A stretch of 64,000 bases of DNA from Ramazzottius varieornatus (Eukaryota; Tardigrada; Eutardigrada; Parachela; Ramazzottiidae), in contig BDGG01000001.1 of assembly GCA_001949185.1 (NCBI GenBank), forward strand, positions 464,485 through 528,484, written 5' to 3'. The stretch's first letter is position 1. Each line of letters begins with the position of its first letter. Positions 23,801 to 35,818 of this stretch are shown here, piece by piece. The position numbers and the translations under genes are program-made. The notes under the pieces were generated by a model. The model was not told the origin of the DNA. It worked only from the letters and a program-made list of their open reading frames with translations, and ran no database searches.

Positions 23801-26800
23801 GCCCAGGTACATTCTGACAAAGACAAATATCGTCGTAAAAGGTCCGCATAAGGAAGCGCGCCATGTCGAATGGTTACAGCTTGGCACGTCAAAATATTTT
23901 CCAACGTCTAGCCCTGGCTATTGGCATTGGCGTGATATTTAACTGTTAGTCGGAGTGGTTGCAGCCTTTTTGATGGTCTAATCCTTTCTGTCAGGGCGTG
24001 GTCAAAGCCGACATCAAAGTACTAGCGAACGAGGGCACTGTGGCGCTGATGGACATAAAGGGCTCGACATGTGTGGTTGCGGTGAGCGAAGGCTACCTCA
24101 AGACCTTCAACCTGGACACGTCCGATCCAAAGTCGTGGAATAAGACCAAAGCCATCAAGGAAGCCGTAACCTCGTATGCCTCCTTCAAAAGCCTCAGCAT
24201 CAATCTCGACTGCCTTTACATTGCATTCCTTACTGACCGGGTAAATGCTAAGCAATCAGTGTGTCGTTCAGGCAATTTCTGACGGTTCTCTCATCCCGTG
24301 TGTCCATAGAATGATGGTGTACCGGAAGACAAGGTGTATCTTTGGGACCTTGAGCGTAATGCCATCAGTTGGTACAGCTTCGATTCAGCTGTACCTTCAC
24401 AGGTGACCTGGCAGTCAGATGATCCACGGCAGCTGGCCGTCAACCTAACTTGCTCTTCCACTTGGAAGAAGGCGGGAAATGACCGGCTGGCATTTTTCTT
24501 TGCCAGCAGTGACAAAGGACTGGTCCTGGCTAACCAGCTGCCGCTGAAAACCAACGGCTCGGCCCTGCTTCTCGGCACACATTCGCCTTTCGCCTTCGTC
24601 TACGCAAACTCGGTAACACTTTGGTCAGATTGCCGTAGAGAAACGACAGATCAGTTCGACCTCCTCCACACTGAAAAAACTCATCGAACCACGTCAAAGT
24701 ATTTGATCATTTTGATGAAAAAACTCTAATGCGTTTATTTTGGTCAGGTGGAGCAAGGCGGGAAGCTAGCGGTCATCAAGCGCTTCTTGCCGGACTGTGA
24801 AGGCTTCGTCCCCGAGCACAAAGATGACATGATGGCCATCGCCGACTTTGGTTACTACGCGGCGCTGGGTCATTTTTCCAGAGCCATCAACAGCGTCAAG
24901 ACGACATCAAACGGTGTGTGGAACCACCTTGCCAGGTTATGTGTCAAACGAGGGAAGCTGGAATACGCCAAAGTTTGCTTGGGCAAGCTGGGACATGTGG
25001 CCATACTGGCGGATATACGCAACTTCGCGGAAACCAATCACAACACTAAGGCGCAGTTGGGTCGCCTAGCCGCGCTACTTCACATCAAGGTGCGTTCGAC
25101 ACCACTGGCAACAATTCAAAGTCAGGTGACTTTATTTTAATCGGCTTTGTTCGTGAACGTAGGGCACTGCGGATGAATATTTCGGCATGAGCGGCCAAAC
25201 CGACCTCAGCGATAGTTTACGGAAGGCTTGTGGAGATTTCGCAACTGATGAAAAGCATGGGCCGATCGATGGACCTCAAGGAGACGTCATATCGACCAGC
25301 GCAAGACTGAAGCAACGTGGCCTGCTTTACGAACAAGCTCAACATGAGAAGGCATTTGCCGATGTTGAAATGACAGTAGAAAAGTGCGCGGTTTGGTGAC
25401 AATCCTTATGGACAAATCAAACAATAGACTTGTTTCGCAAGTCACGTTTCGGCCCTAAATAGAATAAAATCTCATGATTTTATACTGTGTCAGTTTCTGT
25501 GCAGAAACCGTTTCGCGGTTTGCTCACTTCCGGCACAGAATATTAGCATAAAGGGACATTAGGCCGCGCGAGTTCAGCAGGGCATCGGAATTCGCGGGGC
25601 CTTGTCGTTTAGCCCTCTACTGGATAAAGCCCGGACTTCTTTCGCTTTTTCTGGCGATAGTTTCGGGAAGACAATTATCCCATGCTAGTTTCGGTCGAAA
25701 ACATGATGGATTTCGAGCGGAAGTCAAGTGGCGCAATGTGGGAGAGGCGCGTGGCTCGGATCACTTGACGCGCCAAGTCCAATTCGCTGATTGGTCTGAT
25801 CACGCTCCACTCCACCAAAATTTCAAATTTCGACCAATGTGGTCAATAGTTCAATCAACTCAGTTTGCACAGAATTTGAAATTCTGTGCAGCGATATTAG
25901 GCAAAACATAAGCCGTGGATAACTGCACAGCATAAAACCTATACTTGTGCTGTGCAAGCCGAAAACATGACTTGCGAAACAGGTCCAATGTCCTCGCGCT
26001 CTTGAATTATAACCTACACTTTGATATCTTCTCTTCTCCGTAGACTGAAGAAAGCCAAATGTGAAAAGTTCGATGTGCCTCGCTTTTTGCTGCAAAAGCG
26101 TCCGCAAGAGCTTCATGACTACATCGATCAAGCTAATGACACGTCAGTAGAATGGGTATTGCGTCTCGGAAGCCGGCGCGGCTATGACAATCGTCCCTTG
26201 TTTTTGCAGAAGACTGTATGGGTGGTACGGCCATTTTCTGGAGAGCCAAAATCTGACTGACGAGGCTGTGGAATATTACGAGAAGGCCCATGAGTTGAAA
26301 GCACAAGTCCGAATATTCTGTGGCCGGGACGAGCAAGATGCAGCATTGGCTTTGGTGCGAAGGAGCCACAACCGAGCAGCGGCCTTCCAGTTGGCCCACG
26401 CTATGGAAGTAGAGGGAAAAACCGACGCGACAATACTGGTGGAACTGTACGAGATGGCTGGAGCCTACCGCAACGCAATCAGGATATGCATGGTCAGCAT
26501 CGGCAGTAAATGAATTTGTGGAATTGATCAAAGCACTTTGTTCATGGATGGTGTTTAAAACAGGACAACGAATTGGACGAGGAAGTGGTCAAATTGGCCT
26601 TGCAGAGCCAAAAATCCGAGTCCATAATGGCTGCCAAATATCTGCAAAGCAAAGGCTTGATCGACAAAGCCATCACGCTCTACCATTCTGTAAGTTCTGA
26701 CGTTACCGAATTATCATTTCCATCAATCTTTCTTTTTAATGGGAAAAAATATGACGGTGGCTTTTAGGCTGGCAGGATCAACAAGGCGACAGACCTGGCT

Positions 26801-27991
26801 TTTACACAAGGCTACTACGGCAATATTGAGACCATTAGCGTCGACATCAACGAAAATTCCGACCCGCGTTTGATCGAACGATGTGTCGAATATTTCGCCG
26901 AGCACAAGCAAGTCGACAGAGCCGTAAACCTACTCATCAAAGCCAAACGAGTACAACACGAATCAATGATTTAAGACAGAGGGTTGTTGTTTCTAAATTT
27001 CTGTCTTCAATCATAGATTGTGGAAGCTGTAAACCTGTGCATAAAATACCAGATGACGGTGGACGAACAGCTCATCTCGTCCGTGCTGGACCGCAGCACG
27101 ACCGATATTGCCGACCCTAAGCAAAGGAAAACTGTCATCGAAGGTCTAGCCAACCGCTGTCTAGCTCAAGGTCTCTTTCACCAAGCAGCCCGAATGTTTA
27201 TGGAAGTCAGCCGGCCAGAAGCGTCCATGAAGGCTCTGGTTAAGACCGGCGACATCGACGCCATCATGCGCTACATTCGACTGATCCGCGACCCCGACGC
27301 ACTGATGGTGGCTGGCAACAACCTGCAGTCTCAGCCATGGCACCAACGGAAGGACATCTTTGATGCCATTGTGCTGGCCTACAGAAGAGCTGGTGCCACC
27401 TTGTACCTAGCTAGCTTTTACGACTCTTGGGGAGAGGTATGCAAGAGCCCATCATTCCCATTGGACAGACACACTGCTGATACCTCGTTTCTCCTCACAG
27501 ACGGCCTGCGAGTCGGCTCGATATGATGTGGCGCTGAAGGCTTTCAACCAAAGCCTGGACATGCTAAAGACGGTCAAAAGTACGCAAGTCAGTCCGCAAG
27601 ATTTGGACAAGATGAGACAAGAAATGGAGACCAAGCAGAAAGTGGTGGATTACTTTGTGGAAGTTCAGAGGTTCGTACAGTCAAATCAAAAGACAGTCAG
27701 GCTGGGTAAGTTTCCTCGACAAACTGAATGAGCAAAACGTGGTTGTGTTGCAGGACTGCGCAAGCTAATCCACAAGAAGCCGTCGCGACAGCAGAAGAAC
27801 TGCTGCAGCATACGCGATGGGAAGCCGGAGTGCGAACCGGCCATGTTTACGGCCTACTGGTGGCCGCCACCTTAGCCATGGGGGCAGTACCAAAAAGCAG
27901 GAAGATATTGCAGCGGTTGAAAGAAGCCTGCCCCCCTGCCTTGAACTGGTCCGACTTTGTGGACGAAAATGTCTTGTCTCAGTTACAATGA
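20893..27991 (+). CDS. IFT140: IFT140, intraflagellar transport complex A subunit
   Basis: Seventeen exons: 20893..21045, 21110..21331, 21426..21648, 21717..21904, 22015..22210, 23280..23806, 23995..24240, 24310..24612, 24748..25089, 25163..25383, 26044..26142, 26210..26492, 26564..26689, 26768..26950, 27017..27436, 27501..27670, 27754..27991; 1379 residues (human 1462). IFT-A drives retrograde transport and membrane-protein entry in cilia. WD40 propellers fill about residues 1-680 (FLLWHPTQAILAVCA, CAAWHPSSTAIVVAWRDG, DVYYLDQQGKVHQ). TPR-like helices follow (VWNHLARLCVKRGKLEYAKV, LYGWYGHFLESQNL, YHSAGRINKATDLAF, YLASFYDSWGE, GHVYGLLVA). Exon 10 has two apparent compensating indels around 25263-25310, and its donor (AA|gtgcgc) is weak. 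The exon 16 donor (AG|gttcgt) is also weak but is the one that fits homology and phase. Confidence 0.95.
22211..23279 (+). other. Long IFT140 intron 5
   Basis: This 1069-bp intron is by far the largest in the gene, AT-rich at its ends, with small open frames that do not match IFT140 homologues. I see no nested gene I can support. Confidence 0.5.
25715..25790. repeat. Weak GTGGCGCA element in IFT140 intron 10
   Basis: TCAAGTGGCGCAATGTGG near 25724 is followed by CACTTGACGCGCCAAG near 25771. The half-sites are opposed but diverged from the consensus seen elsewhere. Confidence 0.35.
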
Positions 27992-28171
27992 TCTCGGATT
28001 TGTGCCTCGTTTGGGTATAAAGCAGATGTAGTGTTGCCATAAATCCATTCGAAATCTCGAGTAGTCAGCCACTGATCTCTCCATCAGACTAGGAATGTAA
28101 GGCAACAGTTGTTGGATGTCCATAAAGTTGTCTGGGAAACACTTGTCCATTAACTGGTTGAGTATCTCACT

Positions 28172-31111
28172 ATGTCTGCTCGAGAAGACGACGAGTCTGA
28201 CGATCAGGAACAGACATCCGAAGACCAGCCGGCTGATGAGGTCCCCGAGGATACCGACGAGAAGCCCGCCATCGAGCCGCTGGTCGTGGCCGAGCCCGAG
28301 GACGACGGTGTACCCCATGATCTAAATTATTATGTCCAGAAAACTGCGCAGAATTTGGAGGAGAAGGGAAATGAGGCTGGTGGAGGAGTGGCAGCTTCCG
28401 ACTCGGAGGACGAAGCTATCCTTAACCAGGTAACTCAATATGCAAACACGTTCGTGTATGGCACGTCTAGAAGATACACGCACGATGGGAAATCATGGGC
28501 CAGTAACAAATTCTGGACCAGACCTTTTCGCCACGGCGGTGCGGAAGTAGGTACATACGTGACTGTTTTACAGTGAAATACTTTTCGACACTTTGCTACG
28601 GTTGAATACTTATTTGCCGTCTTTTCCGCTTGGCCCGTAATTTGTACTAGCCCATAATTTCTCCTCGTGCGTGTAGGGGTCTATGTAGGGATGCGACGTG
28701 ACATGAAGGTACATTGATAGCCGGAGAATGGGGAGGCCCTTCGAGCTGAGAATATGCAGGCTCTTCAGTCGACACCGATGAAGTCAGCCGCCTACCGAGA
28801 AAGCAAGCTGCAAGTCTTCCCATCGGTCTGCTCAGCTGTACACAAGAAAGTGCTTGATATTCGCCAAGTGGCAAACTTTCGCAACCTACGTTCAGTCAAT
28901 TTCGGCAAAAATTATCTGCGCGACTTATCGCCTTTGCAGGACTTGCCGGTAAGATAGGTAAGCGACACATGGACTATCTCCAGAGCGTAGTGCTGTATTA
29001 CGCATCTTTCTACGAAATTTCGATGAATTCAAAAACACAGAAAGCAGTCATTATTAGGAAGGTTACGGGCGCAGCGCAACTGTTATCTGATCATTACCTC
29101 TCCGAAGGCCTTTCCTCATTTCAGTATTTGGGTACGGTGAAGCTTTATCAGAATGGAATGGGCAATGTTTCCACCTTGAAGAATCGAACGGTCAGGTACG
29201 CGGACTTGAGTGGAAACAAAATTAAAGACCTGGACGGTGTGGCCTTACCGAATATCGCTAGACTCAGATTGGATTGTAAGTATCAAGTAGGCACGTAAAT
29301 GTCGAAACAGAAAGTGTATCCAGCAAGCTTCTTCTGCTCGTAGTCAACCGGATCAGTTCGCTGGATATTCTGAATGGACACGATTTTCGGTTCCTGCGAA
29401 AACTAGAACTACGAGTAAGCGAAAACGCGATTCTTCATACCGGTGATTGACCAAGAGCTGTTCTCCATTCTGAGACCGTTTTACACATTGACTTCAGGGA
29501 AACCGTTTGAAGTCGACAGCCGGAATCAAACATGCTTCTTTGGAAGAACTTTACTTGGTAAGTAACGGTGCTTTCTCCAGCACCCTGAAAGCTTGCAGAA
29601 TCAACGTGATGCACAAAACATTTATTTGTAGGCTGAGAATGACATTCGAGAGATTGAAGACCTTGAGTTTTGTCCCAACCTCAAGCGACTACACTTGCGA
29701 GACAACCAGATTCTGGATGTGGCAGGCTTCAGCAAAAAGAACGCCAAGCTGGAATATGTTAATTTGCGGTAAGCGTTTCTGTGATTTTCGCTGTACAGGT
29801 TGTTTCCGATTGACTGAATCATTTTTGACGCACCATAAGAACTTTGTTTCTGATGGATTTGTTGCTATCGATATATTTTGTACACACATAGGCATGGCTC
29901 CTGAGAACGTAACTAGAAAATTTTGTTAAGATCGGGAGCCTCCTGAAAAACTTACGAGCGAAATTATGCAGCCCTCCGGAAAAATTTCTGTACTTCAGGT
30001 TGGCTCACTCCTGAACAAAATTTTTTTGAAGTTTTCCGTTAATGCTATTCGACGCACAATTTCATCTAGTATATTTCAGAACGCTTTAATTTCGGTTTAG
30101 TTCTTCCTCGTGGGTGCTGGGATACGTTGTCATGTCTGTCAGCAAAAAATTGTTACATGTATTCCCGGCTGAATTTGTTTTCTCGGGCTAGAAGAACCAG
30201 AAGATGAAACCTTATAGTTTGAATCAATGGAACAAGGATTGATTATTCGAAATAAATTATTTCAGCTGTCGGAGCAGCACCGCACAAAAACAGCGAATTT
30301 CGTCATAGCCAAGGCCCTTTCTTCCCGGTAGAACAAGCGGTTTTGCGTAAATTCTGCCAATCAACCGAACAAAGTTGAGTGCAGGAGAACACGTGGAATC
30401 GGAAGTTCAAAGAATGCTCTATCAAATGAGCGGTAAAGTAGCGAAACCAGGTTAGGAACCAATTTTTCACGACACGTCAAAAACCATTCAGTGCGATTGG
30501 AAACACCCTGTAAATGTGAGTCTTATTGGATAGCCGTGACCCCAACTTTTCATCATTTTCCTACGGTTTCTCTTTAATACAGGAATAATCTCATCACATT
30601 TATCGACGATGCGATGGGCATCACCGTTCTCCCACGATTGAAAAACCTAGTGATGATGGATAACCCTGTGCAGCTGGAGGTTGACTTTCGCATGGTCATC
30701 ATTGCTCGTATGCCAACGTTGGCCGTGCTGGACAAGGAGGCAATCAAGCCTTATGACCGTGACTGGAGCATCATGACTTTACTGGACAGTCTGTACCACG
30801 AGCAAGTGGACCTGAAGGTGGCCGTGGAAGACTTGATGGATGCCATCGATCCGGTTGAAATGGCCGATACGGCAACACTGCCACCCAGCCAGACGTCCTT
30901 GACTTCGGAGACTGACTTTATGGAGGACGAAGACTGGGAGGATGGTGAAGAAGCTGATGACGAAGTCAACGAGGTTGATGTCGTGGAACGAACCAACAGT
31001 AAGGATTTGCTGGAGACAAAGTCCATTGAGGAAGATGACTTGGACAGAGAGTACTACGGCGAGAAGGAACCGAAAGAAGACGAAGAAGACCAAGGAGAGC
31101 AAGAGACGTAG
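28172..31111 (+). CDS. LRRC23: LRRC23, leucine-rich-repeat radial-spoke protein
   Basis: Exons are 28172..28429, 28760..28948, 29125..29275, 29344..29414, 29498..29557, 29632..29768 and 30583..31111, giving 464 residues. LRRC23 is a structural component of the RS3 radial spoke of motile axonemes. The N-terminus is acidic and disordered. LRRs follow from about residue 105 (LRSVNFGKNYLRDLSPLQDL, VRYADLSGNKIKDLDG, LRKLELRGNRLKSTAGI, LEELYLAENDIREIEDLEFC, LKRLHLRDNQILDVAGFS, LEYVNLRNNLI). An LRR cap NLVMMDNPVQLEVDFR and the family ARMPTLAVLDKE come next. The tail beyond about 390 is strongly acidic and longer than in vertebrate LRRC23 (343 residues). Intron 1 holds a MITE and intron 6 is 814 bp. 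Confidence 0.9.
28477..28673. mobile_element. 197-bp MITE, CACGCACGA inverted ends, copy 1
   Basis: It lies in LRRC23 intron 1. The left end CACGCACGATGGGAAATCAT and right end (reverse complement CACGCACGAGGAGAAATTAT) match, with TA on both sides (28475-28476 and 28674-28675). A second copy is at 55222-55407. Confidence 0.8.
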
Positions 31112-33160
31112 GACCTTTTTGCTTCCATTTCCTTTCACGATCAACGAACTGAATCCATTCCTAGACCGAATCAAAATCTCATCTATTCAGTGCAGATTTA
31201 ATCGGTTTTCAGCCAAGTCCGCAAACTTTTAACTGGCTGAGCATTGGTCTGCCTTCTGAAAATCTTCCCTGCGTAACCGTAACGATCAAAAGCGATGAGT
31301 GTGTTACAGTCATGCTCCACGTCTGTCATCCACCACGTTTGTCATCCACCGTTGGATTATCTCGTTGCTAATGATGATTTGAAGAATTATTTGCGAGTTA
31401 GGGGTTAAATACTTGTCGCATTGCGGGTCGAATAAAGAACTGATGAAACCTTGTTCTTTCTAACACAGTTTTTCATCGAACACAAAACATCCGTGGTATA
31501 AGACGTTATCTTGCCGCCCCTGGCAAAGATACTATAACGTGTGCCTGGAAGAGATTGCTAGCGGTTCGCTTGTTCGAAGGTGCATTCTTTGCACGGTCTC
31601 CCGATCGTTGAGTTCGCTAACGAGTGGTGTACTGTGACATTGGCAAGGTCACATGGGTCATGCCAAGTGTTGAGTAAACCGTATTCCGTACTGTGTTGTT
31701 ATTCGTTGAATGTCGTTCGACTAAAAGGGACGTCGGAGCTTCGAGTGAGCACGACCTGACCATACACTGAACTCGTCTGGAACGATGGCGAAGCCTGTTC
31801 ATGGGGCTGCCATCTCTAACAATAGGCGTTCACTGCGAAAACCGCTCAGCAAGCTGGAAACTAACGTCTAACGCGAAAGCGGATGGGCTCACGCCGTTAC
31901 ATGATGCCGCGCTGCACTTGCAGTTGAGTGTGGGTGTGTTGCTCTTGTCTTCCAGAGAGAACCTTCGTACAATACCTCTACTGCGAGACCTTCTGCATAA
32001 AGTCGAAATTTGATTGCAACCCAGTTTGAATAAGGACCACACGGTAACAGCTGACGAACCTCTTTAGGGGGGGGGGGGCAAACGCTGGTGCCTGGTAGCA
32101 TAATCCCGCATTAATGACAATGAAACTGCGGTGAAAATGCTGTAAAAGGAGGCATTCGAACGGGATGGAACAGAAACCGATGATGTAACGGACTTCTTGG
32201 ACAAGCGCGGCCTGGTGACAGCAATTGGAGAAAAGGGCACCTTTAACACCCTGATTACCCCCGTACTCATTGTGAGTACAATACGACACTTTTTCGCTCC
32301 CCATAATTTCCATTTTGCCCGGCTTGAATCAAACTTTTTTCATTGCCTGGTCTGCGGTCTTATCACCGAAACGCAGCTGATGACCACTGGTCAGTACAAC
32401 TTCCGCAGGCTGGAAAAAATCCTTACGATTTCGGGCAGTTTCGGGAGTATTTTAGGTTTCCTGTCTTTGCTCGAGATACATAGCTACCATCTGTTTAGAA
32501 AAAAAATGGAACACTAAGGAGAGCTTCCTCTACCGATACTATGCTTGGGACAAACTTGGTGTCATCGGTGCGTCCAGAAAAAAATGAAAACGGCTACTTT
32601 TCCCACGTTGGCCTTTACGGCCTGCCAATCTCCACAATTTCGAAATTCTGAAAGCTGTCTATTGGCTAATCTGGGTTACGCCTTCCCTTTTCCTCCAGTT
32701 AAAGTTCTGTGCTCACAGTGAGTACGCTGGTAATCTGCCGACACAAAAAGCTTGGTATTCAGGGTGTTAAATCTTGTGGCTTTGCACTTTAGACCGTCAC
32801 CAGCTAATTATCCACCAACCAACGTCTGCATAACAGCAGACAGCTTTAACGAACGGCCATAACCAGCGGGGAAGAAGACCCGTATGTATACTGCAGCGTT
32901 GAGCAAAAACGGAAAAGACTTCACTCCTCAGCACCTTGCCTTCGCTGTTCCTGTACGAGGAGCTGGTCCTGACTTTGCTCGCGGCTAAACCCTTTGCCCG
33001 TCTGCGTAACGTGTAGCACAAAGTGTCTGCCAGTAGCTCATGACGGATGTATATGGGCAAAATCTCAGGCGCGGGCAAAGTTGGAGCCAGATCCTCGTAT
33101 TTGGATGGCGCCAACAGATGGCCATCGTCCGTTGTTGAGTGTTAGACAAACGCATCATTA
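31112..33160. other. Intergenic, possible ankyrin-gene debris
   Basis: Mostly non-coding. At about 31862-31920 the + strand reads NAKADGLTPLHDAALHLQ, an ankyrin-repeat signature (DGxTPLHxAA), and 32140-32260 has an open stretch (RDGTETDDVTDFLDKRG). These are separated by frame changes and no start or clean exon structure is visible, so a decayed ankyrin-repeat gene is likely. A 13-G homopolymer sits near 32067. Confidence 0.35.
31862..31921 (+). pseudogene. Ankyrin-repeat fragment
   Basis: One ankyrin-like motif, ADGLTPLHDAAL, in an isolated frame with no supporting gene structure. Confidence 0.35.
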
Positions 33161-35101
33161 TCAGTAGACAGCAGAATCTGTAATCATAGCGGTGGGAGTT
33201 GAGGTTTCTTTGGGCAAGTTCTTGGATTTGACGAGGACTGCAAAATAAGCGAAGGTGGTTATTACGTGGGAATCAGCGGACTCGTTGGCTGGCGATTCAA
33301 GACGGAATACTATGTACTTGTTAGAGCGAAACCGAAGGCCAGCAGTCCTACCAGAATCCCGTTGGCGATGCTGGGATGGCCGTGTCCGATGGTAGCTCCA
33401 ATTGTCGGGATCAAGATTAGGCCACAAACTTGCGCACAACAGTTGAGCAGTCCAGAGGAAGTGCCTTCTGGCACAGGCCGCGTTAATTGTGCTGCAAACT
33501 CGAAGCCGACCGGCAGGTAGCCCGTCATAAAGAGCCCAAGGCAGGTGGAAGAAAGGAAGACACTCCACAGTACCTTCAAGTGCATGGTCAGACTGAAAAG
33601 CACCATCGACAGGCAGGAGCCACCGTACAGAGCAGCAGTCACCAACCTAGGCCATTTAAGCACAGACGTTAATCCCTCCAGTACATTTTTTCTCGACTTT
33701 ATTTAATGTACTTGTATTTGCCACTCCAGGCCAATACAATGCCGGCTATCATGGAACCGACCAGTCCGGCCAAAGTGATGGTCAGACCAACGTATCCAGC
33801 CCTGTCGTCGAAGCCCTGCAACGGTTGCATCCCGATAAAAAAATAGAGAAAAATCAAGTAGAAACGCAAAAAGTTCACCACCGGTAAAGCTCGTACCTGA
33901 AAGAAATGAAGGAATATCTGGTTCAACAATGTACCGATGGCATAGAAGCATCCAGCATTAACACCGTAACTCAGCAGTATCAACCGAAAATTTCCATTCA
34001 TCGCAAGCTTCCAGAGAGAATGAGAATAGTTTGTGGGAACTTTGCTTTCGAAGTTGGTCGGACTTGTTCCATCCGGTGAGCTTTGAAATACTGGAAAACG
34101 TAAGGAGGATGGACTATCGAAGATAGCGAGTTAGACAGGCGAACAACCAACCCAAGAGTACTAGGACGAAGAGTATGGCACTTATGATGGCCACACCCAC
34201 GAACACCTTCAGGAGCTGTTGGCCGTATAGCTCCAACGTTTCATCGGTTAGAGGTAGATGCGAATCCTCAATGCCGTGCTGGCCACTCTGCTGTCCACCA
34301 TGTACAATCAATGGTGGGATCAGAAAACCCAGAGCAACCCCTAGCTAAAAGGGAAAAACCACTTCAGTGAGGGGTAGCGTCACACAGTAACCCCGAATCT
34401 TGAATTTATTCAATTTTGTCAGAAATCGCCTTTTTGTTTTTTGAACAGCGGTCTTTGGCATAGTATAGCTAGACTTCAAATTGTTCTTCCAAAATCGGTT
34501 TTGGAAATTTTCGTGAGATTCAGGATTTCTGTCTGATTCTACCCAGTGATAATCTTGGCCAGAAGGCTCAGTCTGTGCATTGATGACTTCATACCTGATT
34601 TCCGAACACACCAACAGAAGTGGCCAGAGCGACCTGATTGGCGGGAAACCATACTGCCGCTAACTGAGCTGGAAGGCCCAGTATGAAGCACTGGGAAATG
34701 GCGGCCACGGTCTGCCCGAAGAAAGTGAGGCCAAACAGATGGCGCTGTGCGCTGCCGCACTTCATAAGGCTGCCCAGAAAATTGCCGAAAGAACCCAGGA
34801 GCAGTGTAATGCGTAAGCCACCGCTCTCTAAAATCCAAGTAGCCGGAAAGACCAGGGGAATGTACACCAGCATGTAGATCATGGACAGCCAGTCGACGGC
34901 TATCAGAGAGACCGAATAAAAGTCCCGCACACGATCGCTGATGATCGAGTAAGCAATCCACTGAAAAGCGTTAATCATGGAACACAATGCGAACACCGTC
35001 AACATCGTCCAGCGACGAACGACCAATAATCCTTCGCTCGAAAAACTCTTCCAGATCACTCCTTGGAATAAGAAATGGCTCGACATGTTGGACAAGCGCA
35101 T
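33161..35101 (-). CDS. FLVCR: FLVCR-family (SLC49) major-facilitator transporter
   Basis: Exons are complement(33161..33237, 33318..33646, 33712..33815, 33897..34090, 34137..34344, 34595..35101), giving 472 residues. SLC49A1/A2 are plasma-membrane or mitochondrial transporters of choline/ethanolamine and haem-related substrates. Homology blocks: RRWTMLTVFALCSMINAFQW, VDWLSMIYMLVYIPLVFPAT, LLGSFGNFLGSLMKCGSAQ, CFILGLPAQLAAVWFP (first half), then FYAIGTLLNQI, AGYVGLTITLAGLVGSMIAG, FMTGYLPVGFEFAAQLT and PEGTSSGLLNCCAQVCGL (second half). About 12 membrane segments. The loop before TM6 carries an insert (QQSGQHGIEDSHLPLTDET). The exon 2 donor (T|gtctaa) is weak. The start is ATG 35101, the first after an in-frame TAA; whether it is the FLVCR1 or FLVCR2 type cannot be decided. 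Confidence 0.9.
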
Positions 35102-35818
35102 TTCTCCCGGTGCATCGATCCTGCTGTTCTGCGCTTATGCCTCGAGATTCGTCTGCTGATGTGAACAAAAACTTTCTGATCGGCTTTTATTTGGCTTCGT
35201 TGAACTAACAAATCTTTAATCGGCTTGTTCTGTGTGCAAAAGTCCCAGAAGATTGTTCTGACGTTGAGCAAATTTGTCAGTGACGATTGGTACCTCGACA
35301 GCTGAGCTCATCTTGTTTGTTGGACCACAACGATGTGCGTCCGCTGTGAAAGGTTTGTTTGTTCGGTACTCCAGATTTGACCTGGGTATACATTGGTATT
35401 TGCGTCTGGGGCTATGCTGTCGGTCTGCGCCAGTGTCTTAACGGTCATTAACATTGCTCGCGCGACGAACACGCGATGGGGAGAAGCTTATCGACAATTT
35501 GCTAAACATTTCGGCGGAAACCTTATCTTTATCAAAAATACCTCCCTTAAGCCTTTGACAACTTTAACACTATCAGTAAATAAGCATGCAAATCTAAGCT
35601 TATCACAGATCGAAACAAAGGGCTGTTTGACCTTGAGCTGACTGGTTCTAAAGAGAACTAGGGCTGGGATTTCCCATTATGTCGGCTTTAGTGAAACTAA
35701 ACGGAATTGTCAAACATGAAACCGTTCCAGCCATAAGGCGTTTGGCTGGTATTAATCATTGACTGACATTAGCGTATTTTTCTCGTGCGAGCGCCATCCC
35801 ATATTGTATTTCTCAAAA
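35102..35818. other. Divergent intergenic region
   Basis: Between the FLVCR-type start and the Ect2-like start. It presumably carries both promoters. No assignable element or gene seen. Confidence 0.5.

Noticed and set aside
32797-33114. 105-codon minus-strand frame between LRRC23 and FLVCR
   Set aside because: No recognisable domain, no splice partners, and no continuity with the FLVCR exons.
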